Source: Azorinus chamasolen
Lineage: Eukaryota; Mollusca; Bivalvia; Cardiida; Solecurtidae
Direction of reading: 5' to 3'
Assembly: GCA_963576725.1 (NCBI GenBank)
Contig: OY755252.1
Coordinates: 28,205,895-28,269,894, forward strand
DNA length: 64,000 nt
The notes beneath the pieces were generated by a model. The model was not told the origin of the DNA, did not search any database, and saw only the letters and a list, made by a program, of their open reading frames with translations. A program made the position numbers and the translations under genes. Below are positions 8,821 to 17,423 of this stretch, in pieces. Every line of letters begins with the position of its first letter. Positions within the stretch are counted from its first letter, which is position 1.

Positions 8821-9077
8821 TTAACCCTTCGCTTGCTGAATTTTAAAATACATTTCTTCTTCTTTACCCATGCCCTGTTGTATAATTACATATATCTTCA
8901 CTGTGTACAAGTAGTTTGCTGTGCAATCACTGTTGTGGAGTGCACTGGTTGCACAATCAACTTGTAAATAGTGCAGACCCTGATGAGACAGCTCCTGCAG
9001 GAGCTGTCTCATCTGGGTCTTCACTATTTACTATTTACAGGTAGGTATATTGACGTGAATAGCGAGCGAAGGGTTAA
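8821..9077 (+). mobile_element. T3 MITE, complete
   Basis: 257 bp between TTAA copies. Ends CCCTTCGCTTGCT and AGCGAGCGAAGGG are inverted repeats. The body has TTACATATATCTTCACTG and the hairpin GTAAATAGTGCAGACCC to GGGTCTTCACTATTTAC with the perfect tip CAGCTCCTGCAGGAGCTG. It is the reference copy of T3. Confidence 0.92.
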
Positions 9078-9225
9078 AACATTTTCAAGAATAACTTCTT
9101 TACTTCTCTACCAGTTCCTATTTTGTGATCAATCTTTATATTATATTCGAAGAGGAGATTTTAAAGAATTGCCACAACATAGGATTTGGTGGAGAAATGA
9201 CGATTTTAATATTTGAGTATATTTA
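9078..9225 (+). mobile_element. Fold-back I remnant
   Basis: AAACATTTTCAAGAATAACT, then TTTACTTCTCTACCAG, and on the far side ACATAGGATTTGGTGGAG and AAATGACGATTTTAATATTTG. These match the two outer parts of fold-back I at 36680; the inner stem is lost. Confidence 0.55.
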
Positions 9226-9455
9226 TCTGCTGCTTTGCTTACAAACATGCCTATTGAGCGGGGTATTCGGGGTGTGTTCAACTCTCGTTATTATGACATG
9301 ATGCTTATCACCTATTCTTATGTCGCGGGGTTCCCTTGCTTATCAAGTGCACGTAGCTACATACATGTATACTTTGATACAATCATTCCATTATACATGT
9401 ATGTAAAGGTAGTGTAAGCATTTAGAATTACAATAACCCCTACTAATTCGTCCAA
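9226..9455. other. Unique sequence between two inverted T3 copies
   Basis: No frame or repeat end is supported. It contains several ACATGTA words. Confidence 0.4.
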
Positions 9456-9705
9456 TTAACCCATCGCTTGCTATTCGCGTCAATATACCTACCAATAAAT
9501 AGTGAAGACCCAGATGAGACAGCTCCTGCAGGAGCTGTCTCATCAGGGTCTGCACTATTTACAAGTTGATTGTGCAACGAGTGCACTCCACAGCATTGAT
9601 TGCACAGCGAAAAACCAGTACACAGTGGAGATATATGTAATTATACAACAGGACATGGGTAAAGAAGGAGAAATGTGTTTTAAAATTCAGCAAGAGAAGG
9701 GTTAA
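9456..9705 (-). mobile_element. T3 MITE, complete, reversed
   Basis: 250 bp between TTAA copies, opposite in orientation to the copy at 8821. Same perfect tip CAGCTCCTGCAGGAGCTG. The two copies form an inverted pair enclosing about 380 bp. Confidence 0.9.
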
Positions 9706-9713
9706 AAGAGGTA

Positions 9714-10125
9714 CAGTAGGAACTGTCTTAAGCGGGTATCAAAAAGAGGGCTAGTCATTGGTCTGTAAGTCAGGTGGTAGCTTAATACAGGTCAAAAATA
9801 ATTCGGAAAACTCTTAAAGGAGCTTTTGGTATTACTTTGGTCCTGCATTAAGCTACCGACTGCTTTTTAGCACTCATTTTCAAGAAATGAATATGCTTGA
9901 CCCTTTCGCTGCCAATGCCGGATCTGTGATTACCTATGCAAACAATTTGGATCCATATCAGACGCCGAGTAACTCGGCGTCTCATCAGGATCCAAACTGT
10001 TTGTTACTGTTACTATGTTTTTGAAACAAAAATGAATAAAATCAAATGAATGAAAATTTGTAGCAGACGACAAAGTTAGCAGACGACAGAGTTTGGCAGC
10101 GAAAGGGTTAAGACTTGTTCTACTG
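9714..10125 (+). mobile_element. A4 MITE split by a T2 insertion
   Basis: Starts CAGTAGGAACTGTCTTAAGC. The stem (GTAGCTTAATACAGGTC to GTCCTGCATTAAGCTACC) has lost pairing near the tip. After the T2 copy it resumes as GACTTGTTCTACTG at 10112-10125. The TTAA used by T2 is the one in the A4 right flank. Confidence 0.85.
9897..10111 (+). mobile_element. T2 MITE nested in A4
   Basis: 215 bp. Left border decayed to TTGA, right border TTAA. Ends CCCTTTCGCTGCCAA and TTTGGCAGCGAAAGGG. Tip CGCCGAGTAACTCGGCG is perfect, so it is a fairly young copy. Confidence 0.9.
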
Positions 10126-10136
10126 TATACTTTTGG

Positions 10137-10433
10137 ATCGTAAAGACAGGTAATATCATACTACAGGGCGATATATATGCAGAAATCGTAAAGACAGGTA
10201 ATATCATACTACAGGGCGATAGGTATGCAGAAATCGTAAAGACAGGTAATATCACACTACAGGGCGATATATATGCAGAAATCGTAAAGACAGGTAATAT
10301 CATACTACAGGGCGATATATATGCAGAAATCGTAAAGACAGGTAATATCATACTACAGGGCGATATATATGCAGAAATCGTAAAGACAGGTAATATCATA
10401 CTACAGGGCGATATATATGCAGAAATCGTAAAG
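10137..10433. repeat. 48-bp minisatellite, six units
   Basis: Units of exactly 48 bp start at 10137, 10185, 10233, 10281, 10329 and 10377, with a partial seventh at 10425. Each begins ATCGTAAAGACAGGTAATAT. They are almost identical; only single-base changes are seen. Because 48 is a multiple of three, the reverse strand stays open through all units and would read FTISAYISPCSMILPV repeatedly. That frame has no good start and lies in repeats, so it is not called a gene. Confidence 0.9.
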
Positions 10434-10439
10434 CAGTCG

Positions 10440-10632
10440 TCTGCACTAGTTGCACTTGTCACTAATATCGTTTTCAAACATCGTAGAGCACCCCTAACCT
10501 GTAGTAGCCCTCTCACCGGGCTCTGCACTATTTCTGGGGGGTTTCGTTAAAGAAATCCTGAATATTCATGTTAAGCTTAACCTGTTTGCGTTTTCAAATA
10601 GTCCACTTGGAAATTCGGCTATGAAAGGATTA
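10440..10632 (+). mobile_element. T7 MITE, degenerate
   Basis: Matches T7 at 29952: CCTGAATATTCATGTTAAGC, CAAATAGTCCACTTGG and end ATGAAAGGATTA. The stem remnant is GCCCTCTCACCGGGCTC. Confidence 0.6.
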
Positions 10633-10650
10633 CAGACATCTGTGTTTATG

Positions 10651-10697
10651 CATTGACTGGTCCCTTCAGACTGGTCCCTTTAGACGAGTTCTACTGT
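10651..10697 (+). mobile_element. A4 right-end fragment
   Basis: GACTGGTCCCTTCAGACTGGTCCCTTTAGACG contains a short duplication of the A4 end (GACTGGTCCCTT twice), then GAGTTCTACTG. Confidence 0.4.
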
Positions 10698-10755
10698 ATT
10701 TCTTTCTCCAGCATACCCAGTCTGTACTGACAGTCTGTGTTTGTGTTGCATTGTC

Positions 10756-10965
10756 TTAACCATTTACCTTCATGAATATTCATTAGATTGATATTCATTC
10801 TGGCATTTGAGCATATGAGTTAATGGTATTGACAGAAAGTGAAGCATGAGTTATATGTAATTCCATAGGCAATCAGAGCAGACCCAGATCAGACGGCTCC
10901 TACAGGAGCCGTCTGATCTGGGTCTACTCTGTTTGCTAATGTGTGAAAATGCGTTTAATCTGAGC
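10756..10965 (-). mobile_element. T1 MITE, reversed
   Basis: Left TTAA 10756-10759 then CCATTTACCTTCATGAATAT. The stem is unusually perfect: GACCCAGATCAGACGGCTCC and GGAGCCGTCTGATCTGGGTC pair without the usual mismatch. The right border is worn. Confidence 0.8.
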
Positions 10966-10999
10966 CGTAGATAATTGTGTACCTCCGGAAACCGTTAGA

Positions 11000-11100
11000 T
11001 CTATTTCACCAAACCCTGTGTTGTGGCTGTTCTTTAGAATCGTCTCGAAGAGCGGTCATATCGTAAGGTTTGGTGGGGCAATAAAGGGATTATTCTTACA
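11000..11100 (+). mobile_element. Fold-back I, degenerate
   Basis: TTTCACCAAACCCTGTGTTG, TTCTTTAGAATCGTCTCG, then ATCGTAAGGTTTGGTGGGG. One arm has lost the CACTCTT segment. Confidence 0.6.
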
Positions 11101-11139
11101 ACAAGTTTAAGTTTAACTGTTACAAATACATATATACTA

Positions 11140-11342
11140 CAATAAATATCTCTATAACGGCCACAAATGTTTGTAAATAAGATGGTATTTAGGGCAGGTG
11201 GCTGCTTATAGCAAGGTGAAAGTAAAACAGAACGTCCCTATAGGAGCGTTCTGTTTTACTTTTACCTTGCTTTAAGCAACCACCTGCATTTAACACAAAA
11301 TACTTTATGTAATTTAGTGGCCGTTATAGAGAGGTTTTACTG
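11140..11342 (+). mobile_element. A1 MITE, complete
   Basis: 203 bp. Starts CAATAAATATCTCTATAACG (first bases changed), ends TATAGAGAGGTTTTACTG, TA on both sides. Stem nearly perfect. Confidence 0.87.
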
Positions 11343-11349
11343 TACTTGC

Positions 11350-11500
11350 TAAAACTCAGAGCTGGTATAACTGTTTGCCTCATTCCGATTGAACAAGTTT
11401 TTGAGACCATATTGACCGAGTGTCAAACATCTTGGATCCTGATGAGATGCCGAATTACTCTGTTTGCAAATGGGTGCCACTTGGTGGATAGCGGATGAAG
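11350..11500 (-). mobile_element. T2b remnant
   Basis: GAGACCATATTGACCGAGTG, TCAAACATCTTGGATCC and GATGCCGAATTACTC. Half a stem is left. Confidence 0.45.
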
Positions 11501-11502
11501 CA

Positions 11503-11711
11503 TTAACTCCTTCGCAGTAACATTCTGTCATCTGCCAACTTAGTCGTCTGGTACCATTTTTATGTTTTCAATTGCTACATTTTTTATTCAAAACACAGTC
11601 AAAGTAACAAACAGTTTGGATCCTGGTGAGACGCCGAGTTACTCGGCGTCTCATCTGGATCCAAACTGTTTGCATAGGTAATAACAGATGCGATTGAGAG
11701 CGATGATTTAA
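11503..11711 (-). mobile_element. T2 MITE, reversed
   Basis: 209 bp between TTAA 11503-11506 and 11708-11711. Tip CGCCGAGTTACTCGGCG perfect. Stem asymmetry CCTGGTGAG against CTCATCTGG keeps the family mismatch. Confidence 0.85.
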
Positions 11712-11879
11712 AGACAATGTTTCAGGAAATGCTCTATAAAAGTGGATATAAAACTGTTGTCTGTCAAATGAAAAGTAATAGGGTGTGGAAATGATTAATC
11801 GCTTAATATTTTACATGTGTGATGTAAAAGTATTGACACTGTCTATGTCTTTCGACAGCGTTTTAGACAAAATTCATAC

Positions 11880-12115
11880 GCGTTTTTGTTCAAGAACAAT
11901 ATATTTTGATTGTATATGTTTAACCGTTATTACGTATACAAAAATGATTTATGATATTACTAAGTATTGTTTCTGAGAACTCTTCATATAAAATGGTCCA
12001 AACAGTTATATATCAATGTTTATAAGTCATCTCAAAGAACGCGCTATCTACACACATATATTACCTTTAATTGGAGTACGTGAGCAAGCAAAAAGCGCCT
12101 TCTGAACATTGTTTT
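11880..12115 (+). repeat. Diverged duplication, copy 1
   Basis: About 235 bp that aligns with 12708-12922. Shared words include CCGTTATTAC, ATAAAATGGTCC, AACAGTT and GCAAAAAGC. The rest of 11712-12121 has no recognised feature. Confidence 0.55.
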
Positions 12116-12121
12116 GAATTA

Positions 12122-12482
12122 CAGTGCTCCCTTCCTATAACGGCCCTCTCAATAACGATTCCCTCCTTACAAAAACGCATGTCACCGTTTCCGAAACAAC
12201 AAGTCTCCAGAAACAACTTTTTTTCCATCGTATTTTTTATGCCTCCATCAAACCCTACGTTGTGACCACTCTTTAGAATCGTCACTTTGTGACGATTCTA
12301 AAGAGTGGTCACAATATAGGGTTTGATTGAGGCATAACGGTTTTAGTTCTCGAAATACACCTTATCTGGGGATATGCAAACAAGCTAATTATGATTAATT
12401 TTCCCTCCCTATAACAACTCTCTCTGAACAACACATACAATCTTCGTATCCCAAAGGGTGTCGTTGTAGAAAGGGAGCACTG
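12122..12482 (+). mobile_element. A6 MITE, complete
   Basis: 361 bp. Starts CAGTGCTCCCTTCCTATAAC, ends GTAGAAAGGGAGCACTG, TA on both sides. It contains a perfect palindrome of about 40 bp per arm (near 12245-12330): ATCAAACCCTACGTTGTGAC to GTCACAATATAGGGTTTGAT with tip CGTCACTTTGTGACG. The palindrome has the same core as fold-back I, so the two share a module. Confidence 0.88.
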
Positions 12483-12509
12483 TACTTCATTAAGATAACA
12501 CCCAGCCGA

Positions 12510-12650
12510 TTAACTCTTTCGATACATGTACCATGGGTGAATCAGTGATCGCATTTACAAAACAAGTTTATATCCATATGAGACACAGAGTAACTCATCA
12601 TCTTATCAGAATCAAAACTGTGTCTTCATGTTTTTATTAAGGTATTTGAC
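12510..12650 (+). mobile_element. T2 remnant
   Basis: TTAACTCTTTCGATACATG, then TATCCATATGAGACACAGAG, TAACTCATCATCTTATCAGA and AAACTGTG. Strongly decayed. Confidence 0.5.
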
Positions 12651-12707
12651 GTTGCCGATGCCACTCGTCCACGTTTCAGACACAAGTCATACGTGTAGTA
12701 GATCTGC

Positions 12708-12922
12708 ATGTTTTCGCGAATTCGAACATGTTTGTTTCTAGAACAAGAAATTACAATTGGCCGTGTAGCCCGTTATTACTTATTCACCAAAGATTTACGA
12801 TATACATGTATCTTGTTCTGGGAAACCATAATAAAATGGTCCGAACAGTTTTATCTATACACACAGATTACCTTCAAACGGAATACGAGATTAGGCAAAA
12901 AGCACTATCAGAACTGTTTTTA
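12708..12922 (+). repeat. Diverged duplication, copy 2
   Basis: Pairs with 11880-12115 (see that entry); lies about 830 bp downstream, with A6 and a T2 remnant between them. Two overlapping open frames here look like chance. Confidence 0.55.
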
Positions 12923-12937
12923 TACGCTCACCTGACA

Positions 12938-13262
12938 AAGGTGGTCGCATATTGGCGTGACCCTGTCGGCCCGTCCGTTCGTCCGTCTGTTCGCCCGGTC
13001 GTCCGTCAACATTTTGTTTGTCCGCCGTTTTCTCGGAAAACTAGCAGACAGATATTAATGCAACTTCACACAAATCTTTAATGCATCAAGATATGAAGCT
13101 GGGTCGATTATGGGTTTCGTTTGATTTGTCGTTACGGAGTTATGGCCATTTCACATAAAAACATAATGCAAATATATGCAAAAATGAGGAAGGCCGTAAC
13201 GTTTTCATTTTAAATTATATTTTCTTCAAGGTTTTTAATATGATATTACCTCAATATGGATT
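12938..13262 (+). repeat. GTCCGTC-type repeat, unit 1
   Basis: Begins CACCTGACAAAGGTGGTCGC, followed by a short run of GTCCGTTCGTCCGTC (12970-13010) and a body including GGAAAACTAGCAGACAG, GATATGAAGCTGGGTCG and GTCGTTACGGAGTTATGGCC, ending in ATATTACCTCAATATGGA. A second diverged unit follows after the T2 insertion. Confidence 0.6.
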
Positions 13263-13305
13263 TTCACATATATTGCGAGTTTTTTATACATGTATGTCGT
13301 TTCTT

Positions 13306-13518
13306 TTAACTATTTGCACGCTAACGGCGAAACTGTGATTACCTATGCAAACAGTTTGGATCCAGATGAGACGCCGCATGATGCGGCGTCTCATCAGGAT
13401 CCAAACTGTTTGTCACCTTGACCATATTTTTGGAAACAAATGAGAAAAAAATATTTTAAGAATTGAAGCAGACGACAATTGTTGCAGACGTAAAATTACT
13501 TAGCATCTAAAGAGTTAA
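13306..13518 (+). mobile_element. T2 MITE, complete
   Basis: 213 bp between TTAA copies. Tip variant CGCCGCATGATGCGGCG replaces the usual CGAGTAACTCG while keeping full pairing. Ends AACTATTTGCACGCTAAC and TTAGCATCTAAAGAG are worn. Confidence 0.87.
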
Positions 13519-13554
13519 AGCTACGGCCATTGAAGTTTGTGCGTTTGTTGATTT

Positions 13555-13815
13555 GTACGTTTGTTAACTTTTGGTTTGTCTGTTGTTTTCTGGTAAACTA
13601 TTGAAAGGGTATTAAAAAAATTCACACAAATATTCTATGCAACACCATCTGAAGCTGAGTTGATTTTGAGGTTCATTCTCTTTGTCGTTACAGAGTTATG
13701 GCCCCTGCACTTTACGAAAATCTGCAAATATGAGAGTGGCTGGAACTTTTTTGTTTATTAAGATATTCACTTCATTTTTGTTTTATATAATATCACCTCA
13801 ATATGGATATCATGA
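13555..13815 (+). repeat. GTCCGTC-type repeat, unit 2
   Basis: Aligns with 13010-13262: GTTTGTCTGTTGTTTTCTGG, AACACCATCTGAAGCTGAG, GTCGTTACAGAGTTATGGCC and TATCACCTCAATATGGA. The two units form an old tandem pair of about 250 bp. Confidence 0.6.
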
Positions 13816-13955
13816 TCTGAATCACAAATTAGACAATGTCAACACTCATAAGGTATATTGAATCAGAGAAGTTTTGCAAGTGGGCGTATCATGTACCGTA
13901 TGCGCTTCTCTTGTTTTTTCTGCATTACTCCCGCTCTTCTCAAACCATTTACTTC

Positions 13956-14084
13956 TTAATCTCCCCTTCATACGCCCTTGCAAACAGAGCAGAACCAGAT
14001 CAGACGGCTCCTCTCGGACCTTTCTAATCAGGGTCTGTTCTGTTTGCTTAAGAAACAATATAGATATAATCTATTCTAGATATA
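13956..14084 (+). mobile_element. T1 MITE, right part lost
   Basis: TTAATCTCCCCTTCATACGC, stem GCAAACAGAGCAGAACC to AGGGTCTGTTCTGTTTGC, then AACAATATAGATATAATC. It stops where the A8 element begins. Confidence 0.7.
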
Positions 14085-14262
14085 CAATGAAACCCCGATA
14101 GTTTAAACACTAAAACAAATATCATTATCGGTCTTTAAAACAGATGGTAGCTTAATGCAGAGTGAAAGTCATGCAGAAAGCTCCTCTATGAGCTTTCTGT
14201 ATGACGTTCACCCTGCATGAAGCAACCAACTGCCTACAAAGACATCAATTCTTCATTGCTGT
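14085..14262 (+). mobile_element. A8 MITE, right end worn
   Basis: Starts CAATGAAACCCCGATAGTTT; contains ATCATTATCGGTCTTTAAA as in the A8 copy at 62899. Stem GCTTAATGCAGAGTGAAAGTC to GACGTTCACCCTGCATGAAGC, tip GCTCCTCTATGAGC. Confidence 0.65.
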
Positions 14263-14439
14263 AGTCTAATGAATGAATATCTTTATGATGCAGGGTATAC
14301 AACTGGTATACGACTAACGGACAGACGAATGATGTCTATATCCCTATGGGAGCGTAAAAAACTCACCCGGTCTTCAGAGCGTTTCCAATTAGCTATCGAT
14401 TCTACATGCGTCTCTATCAAATGAATATTTTATTGCTTG
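14263..14439. other. Non-coding, nothing recognised
   Basis: No repeat end or frame supported. A short inverted word GGGTATACAACTGGTATAC is present. Confidence 0.4.
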
Positions 14440-14652
14440 TTAACCTTTAGCCTGCTATGGGCGGATAAGTGAATACTTATGCAAACAGTTTGGATCCAGA
14501 TGAGACGCCGAGTAACTCGGCGTCTCATCAGGATTCAAACTGTTTGACACCCAGATTACATTTTGGTAGATAAATTGATTCTAGCTTGAATTTTGAAAAT
14601 GTAGTTGGTAAACAGATGTGTAAACATAATTTGCTCCGCAGGCTGAAAGTTC
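14440..14652 (+). mobile_element. T2 MITE variant
   Basis: Ends are CCTTTAGCCTGC and GCAGGCTGAAAG, a clear inverted repeat different from the usual CGCTGCC. Hairpin GCAAACAGTTTGGATCC to GGATTCAAACTGTTTG with tip CGCCGAGTAACTCGGCG. Confidence 0.85.
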
Positions 14653-14682
14653 CCTACTCTGCTGTATAAAAATAATGTCTGC

Positions 14683-14932
14683 TTAACACTTTCCCTCATA
14701 TAAACGTGTTTTCACGCATTTGCAAACAGAGTAGACCCAGATCAGACGGCTCCTAGAGGAGCCGTCTGATCAGGGTCTACTCTGTTTGCTAATAGATTTT
14801 GATAGATCTGTTCCTTTACTTTTTTAAATGTCTACACTGTTCCACCTTCAATATTTCATTATAACTATTTTGTTAATTATTATTAGGTAGGCACTGAAAA
14901 TTGGCCAAACTATAGAACAAGGAAAGGGTTAA
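14683..14932 (+). mobile_element. T1b MITE, intact reference copy
   Basis: 250 bp, TTAA at both ends, CACTTTCCCTCATATAAACG at left and AGAACAAGGAAAGGG at right. Stem GCAAACAGAGTAGACCC to GGGTCTACTCTGTTTGC with tip GGCTCCTAGAGGAGCC. CCCAGATC faces GATCAGGG, the mismatch shared across the T class. Confidence 0.92.
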
Positions 14933-15080
14933 GTTCGGATCCTGTTCATTTAGTTCACTTCAGAATCGACCAAACGTTTGAGAAACTATTGAGCGAGTTT
15001 CAAACAGAGTATATCCTGATGAGACGCCGTGTTACTCGATGGCTTGTCTGGATACAATATGTGTGCAGTCTCCAGTCAAG
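14933..15080 (-). mobile_element. T2b remnant
   Basis: GAGAAACTATTGAGCGAGTT, TCAAACAGAGTATATCC and GACGCCGTGTTACTCG. It shares the TTAA at 14929-14932 with the T1b copy. Confidence 0.5.
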
Positions 15081-15089
15081 TCGCCAATA

Positions 15090-15222
15090 ACCGGATAAGG
15101 GTTGATCCTTACAATGCGAGAGCCGATATAAATAACCTTATCAAACAGTATATTTACGGCTCCTATATAATCGGGTCTACTATGTTTGCAAATGAACGCA
15201 AAGGATGGTGAAATGATTCTCT
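15090..15222 (-). mobile_element. T1 remnant, reversed
   Basis: ATCAAACAGTATATTTACGG, CTCCTATATAATCGGGTC and TACTATGTTTGCAAATG. Stem largely destroyed. Confidence 0.45.
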
Positions 15223-15266
15223 GTATCTATGTTGGGGAAACATATATAAGAACTCGAAATAGTGTA

Positions 15267-15478
15267 TAGTAAAACCTCTTTATAACGGTCAATAAATTAC
15301 ATCAAGTATTTTGTGTTAAAGGCAGTTGACTGCTTAAAGCAAAGAGAAACCAAAACAGAACGCTCCTATCGGAGCATACTTGTTTTACTTTCACTTTGCT
15401 TTAAGCAGCCCCCCTCCCCCCTGTCCTAAATATCAACTAATTAACACAATTACGTGGCCGTTATAGAGAGGTTTACTG
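15267..15478 (-). mobile_element. A1 MITE, reversed
   Basis: First base changed (TAGTAAAACCTCTTTATAAC), end TATAGAGAGGTTTACTG. The hairpin has acquired mismatches (GCTCCTATCGGAGCATACTTG) and a C-run CCCCCCTCCCCCC in the right arm. Confidence 0.82.
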
Positions 15479-15484
15479 TATATA

Positions 15485-15620
15485 CTGTTTGTCGGTCAAA
15501 TTGCATTTCCGTGACTTACTTGACTCAATTTCTCATGAGGATTCAAACTTGTTTGATACTCGGTCAATAGTTCTCAAAAGCTTCATCGAATCGGAAGTAG
15601 TTCAACTTGATTGCAGCATA
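15485..15620 (-). mobile_element. T2b remnant
   Basis: CTCATGAGGATTCAAACTTG and TTTGATACTCGGTCAATAG followed by TCTCAAAAGCTTCATCG, the T2b 3' block. Confidence 0.5.
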
Positions 15621-15665
15621 TCCAAATATGAACACACATGATTTTATTTTAGATGGGGGTACGGA

Positions 15666-15907
15666 TTAACCTTTCTCTTGCTGAATTTTAAAATACGTTT
15701 CTCCTTCTTTACCCATGCCATGTTGTATAATTACATATATCTTCACTGCCTACAATTATTTCTCTGTAGAGTGCTCTGGTTGCGCAATCTACTTGCACAT
15801 GTAAATAGTGCAGATCCTGATGAGACAGCTCCTGCAGAAGCTGTCTTATCTGGGCCTTCACTATTTACAGGTAGGTATATTGACGTGATTAGCAAGCAAA
15901 GGGTTAA
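15666..15907 (+). mobile_element. T3 MITE, complete
   Basis: 242 bp between TTAA copies. Stem with small decay at the tip (CAGCTCCTGCAGAAGCTG). Left end CCTTTCTCTTGCTG, right end AGCAAGCAAAGGG. Confidence 0.88.
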
Positions 15908-15909
15908 AC

Positions 15910-16159
15910 ATAACCCTTTCCCTGATGAATAGTCATGTAGCAAAAACTGACGTTATGAATATTAATAAGACTATTTTGTTTATAACGGCGCATGAACACA
16001 TGACCTTTTGGCTCAAGCAGAAGCTGTAGAATCAGATCTATATTACACCATAAGCAAACAGAGCAGACCCTGATCAGACGACTCCTATTGGAACTGTCTG
16101 ATCTGGGTCTACTCTGTTTGTAGATGCGTCAAAATGCGCTTACATAAGGGAAAGGGTAA
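15910..16159 (-). mobile_element. T1 MITE, reversed, complete
   Basis: About 250 bp. Left border decayed to ATAA, right to GTAA; ends CCCTTTCCCTGATGAATAG and TACATAAGGGAAAGGG. It lies two bases after the T3 copy. Stem tip GACTCCTATTGGAACTG is imperfect. Confidence 0.85.
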
Positions 16160-16244
16160 CACTAGATTCGCGCTATAAGTTATGGCAAATGTTGATATGG
16201 ATCCATCAGCTGACGATTTTTGTAAAACTAGACCCATGGAAACA

Positions 16245-16368
16245 TTTTTATAAATCTGATTTTACAGTTTTTGCCTTGGCCCATAAACGCATTCGTTCAT
16301 GTATTATTATAAAATTTAGCTAGTAATATGCATGATACCATTAATTTCTTACATGAATGTAAACACCT
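16245..16368 (+). mobile_element. T1 right-half fragment
   Basis: ATAAATCTGATTTTACAG, TTTGCCTTGGCCCATAAACG and ATTTCTTACATGAATG. No hairpin. Confidence 0.5.
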
Positions 16369-16556
16369 TTTCACGCCTGTGCAATTCAGTGGAACGAGAT
16401 AAGAGTCTGCTCTTTTTGCTAATGGAATGATACAGATCCGATTCTACAGTTTCTGCAACGATCAACTATTCCTATGTTCATATGCCACACTTATAAAAGA
16501 AATCAGCTGATTAATATTCATGATGTCAATATGTCCTACATGAATAATGAGTTTAA
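16369..16556 (+). mobile_element. T1 copy, stem deleted
   Basis: CACCTTTTCACGCCTGTGC, then GAGTCTGCTCTTTTTGC, ACAGATCCGATTCTACAG and ATTCATGATGTCAATATG. The left arm and tip are missing. Confidence 0.55.
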
Positions 16557-16639
16557 TTCAATGTAAAAAGCAACGGCTGGAATAAGACACAAATTGGAAT
16601 CTAATGAATATAAATTACATTGCCATAGGATGCGAGTTC

Positions 16640-16883
16640 TTAACTCCATGAATATCCATATAAGAAGTAATGATGTCATGAATATTAATTAGATTACGTT
16701 GTTATACATGTAATAGCACATGGACATAGGAATTTATGGCCATGGCAGAAACTGTAGACTCATATCTATATAATATCATAAGCAAACAGAGCAGACCCTG
16801 AGGAGCAGCTCCTATAGGAGCCGTCTGATCTGGGTCTATTATGTTTGAAAATGTGTAGAAAGGCGTATTTAGCAAATAGTTAA
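16640..16883 (-). mobile_element. T1 MITE, reversed, complete borders
   Basis: 244 bp between TTAA copies. GAATATCCATATAAGAAG at left, GGTCTATTATGTTTG at right. Left arm has a small deletion (CCTGAGGAGCAGCTCC) so the stem is asymmetric. Confidence 0.82.
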
Positions 16884-17008
16884 ACTTTGAGCCTGTTTGG
16901 CATCGGATAATGTTTTCATGTTTAATGTATCTGGTGCTTCTTTACAAAACGAAGATATTCACGTGATGTCAAACAGTGTAGATCTTGCCCTGACAAGATG
17001 CCCATATA

Positions 17009-17423
17009 CAGTAAAACCCTCTAAATATAGTGGAGAACAAAGTAGATACTTTAGGCGGGTGGCTGCTTAATGCATTTTGATAAGAACTTATGCAGAAATC
17101 TCCTAGAGCATTAACCCCTTCACCGCCAATGTCGCATAAATGCACCACGACCAATAGTGCAGTCCCAGATCAGACACCACCTTTTCAAGGCGGTGTCTGA
17201 TCAGGGAATACACTATTTGTCTCAATCTCTATTTCGATACATGTACTTTATTCCTTTGAAATTTGCATTTTATTTATCACATTTTCTTATTTTACAGAAT
17301 GATTTAACAAACTTGGATTGCAGACGACAATTAGAAATTTGGTGCCGAAAGGGTTAAGCTGTCCCTGTCTCCAAGGCCGATATTTATACTAAATTTAACG
17401 TTCGGTTTAGAGGAGTTTTATTG
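17009..17423 (+). mobile_element. A3 MITE split by a T4 insertion
   Basis: Starts CAGTAAAACCCTCTAAATAT. After the T4 copy it resumes GCTGTCCCTGTCTCCAAGGC and ends GGTTTAGAGGAGTTTTATTG. The T4 target TTAA is inside the A3 hairpin region. Confidence 0.85.
17111..17357 (+). mobile_element. T4 MITE nested in A3
   Basis: 247 bp between TTAA copies. Ends CCCCTTCACCGCCAA and TTTGGTGCCGAAAGGG. Hairpin CAATAGTGCAGTCCCAGATC to TGATCAGGGAATACACTATTTG, tip ACCACCTTTTCAAGGCGGT with a G-T wobble pair. The A/A stem mismatch is present. Confidence 0.9.

Noticed and set aside
10076..10528. Reverse-strand frame of 150 codons with six repeats of a 16-residue peptide
   Set aside because: It depends on a 48-bp minisatellite and starts in a T7 remnant without a good start codon. 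Openness follows from the unit length being a multiple of three.
12728..13081. 117-codon frame with Pro-Ser-Val-Arg repeats
   Set aside because: Reads the GTCCGTC microsatellite and repeat body; the same kind of frame appears at 20229 for the same reason.
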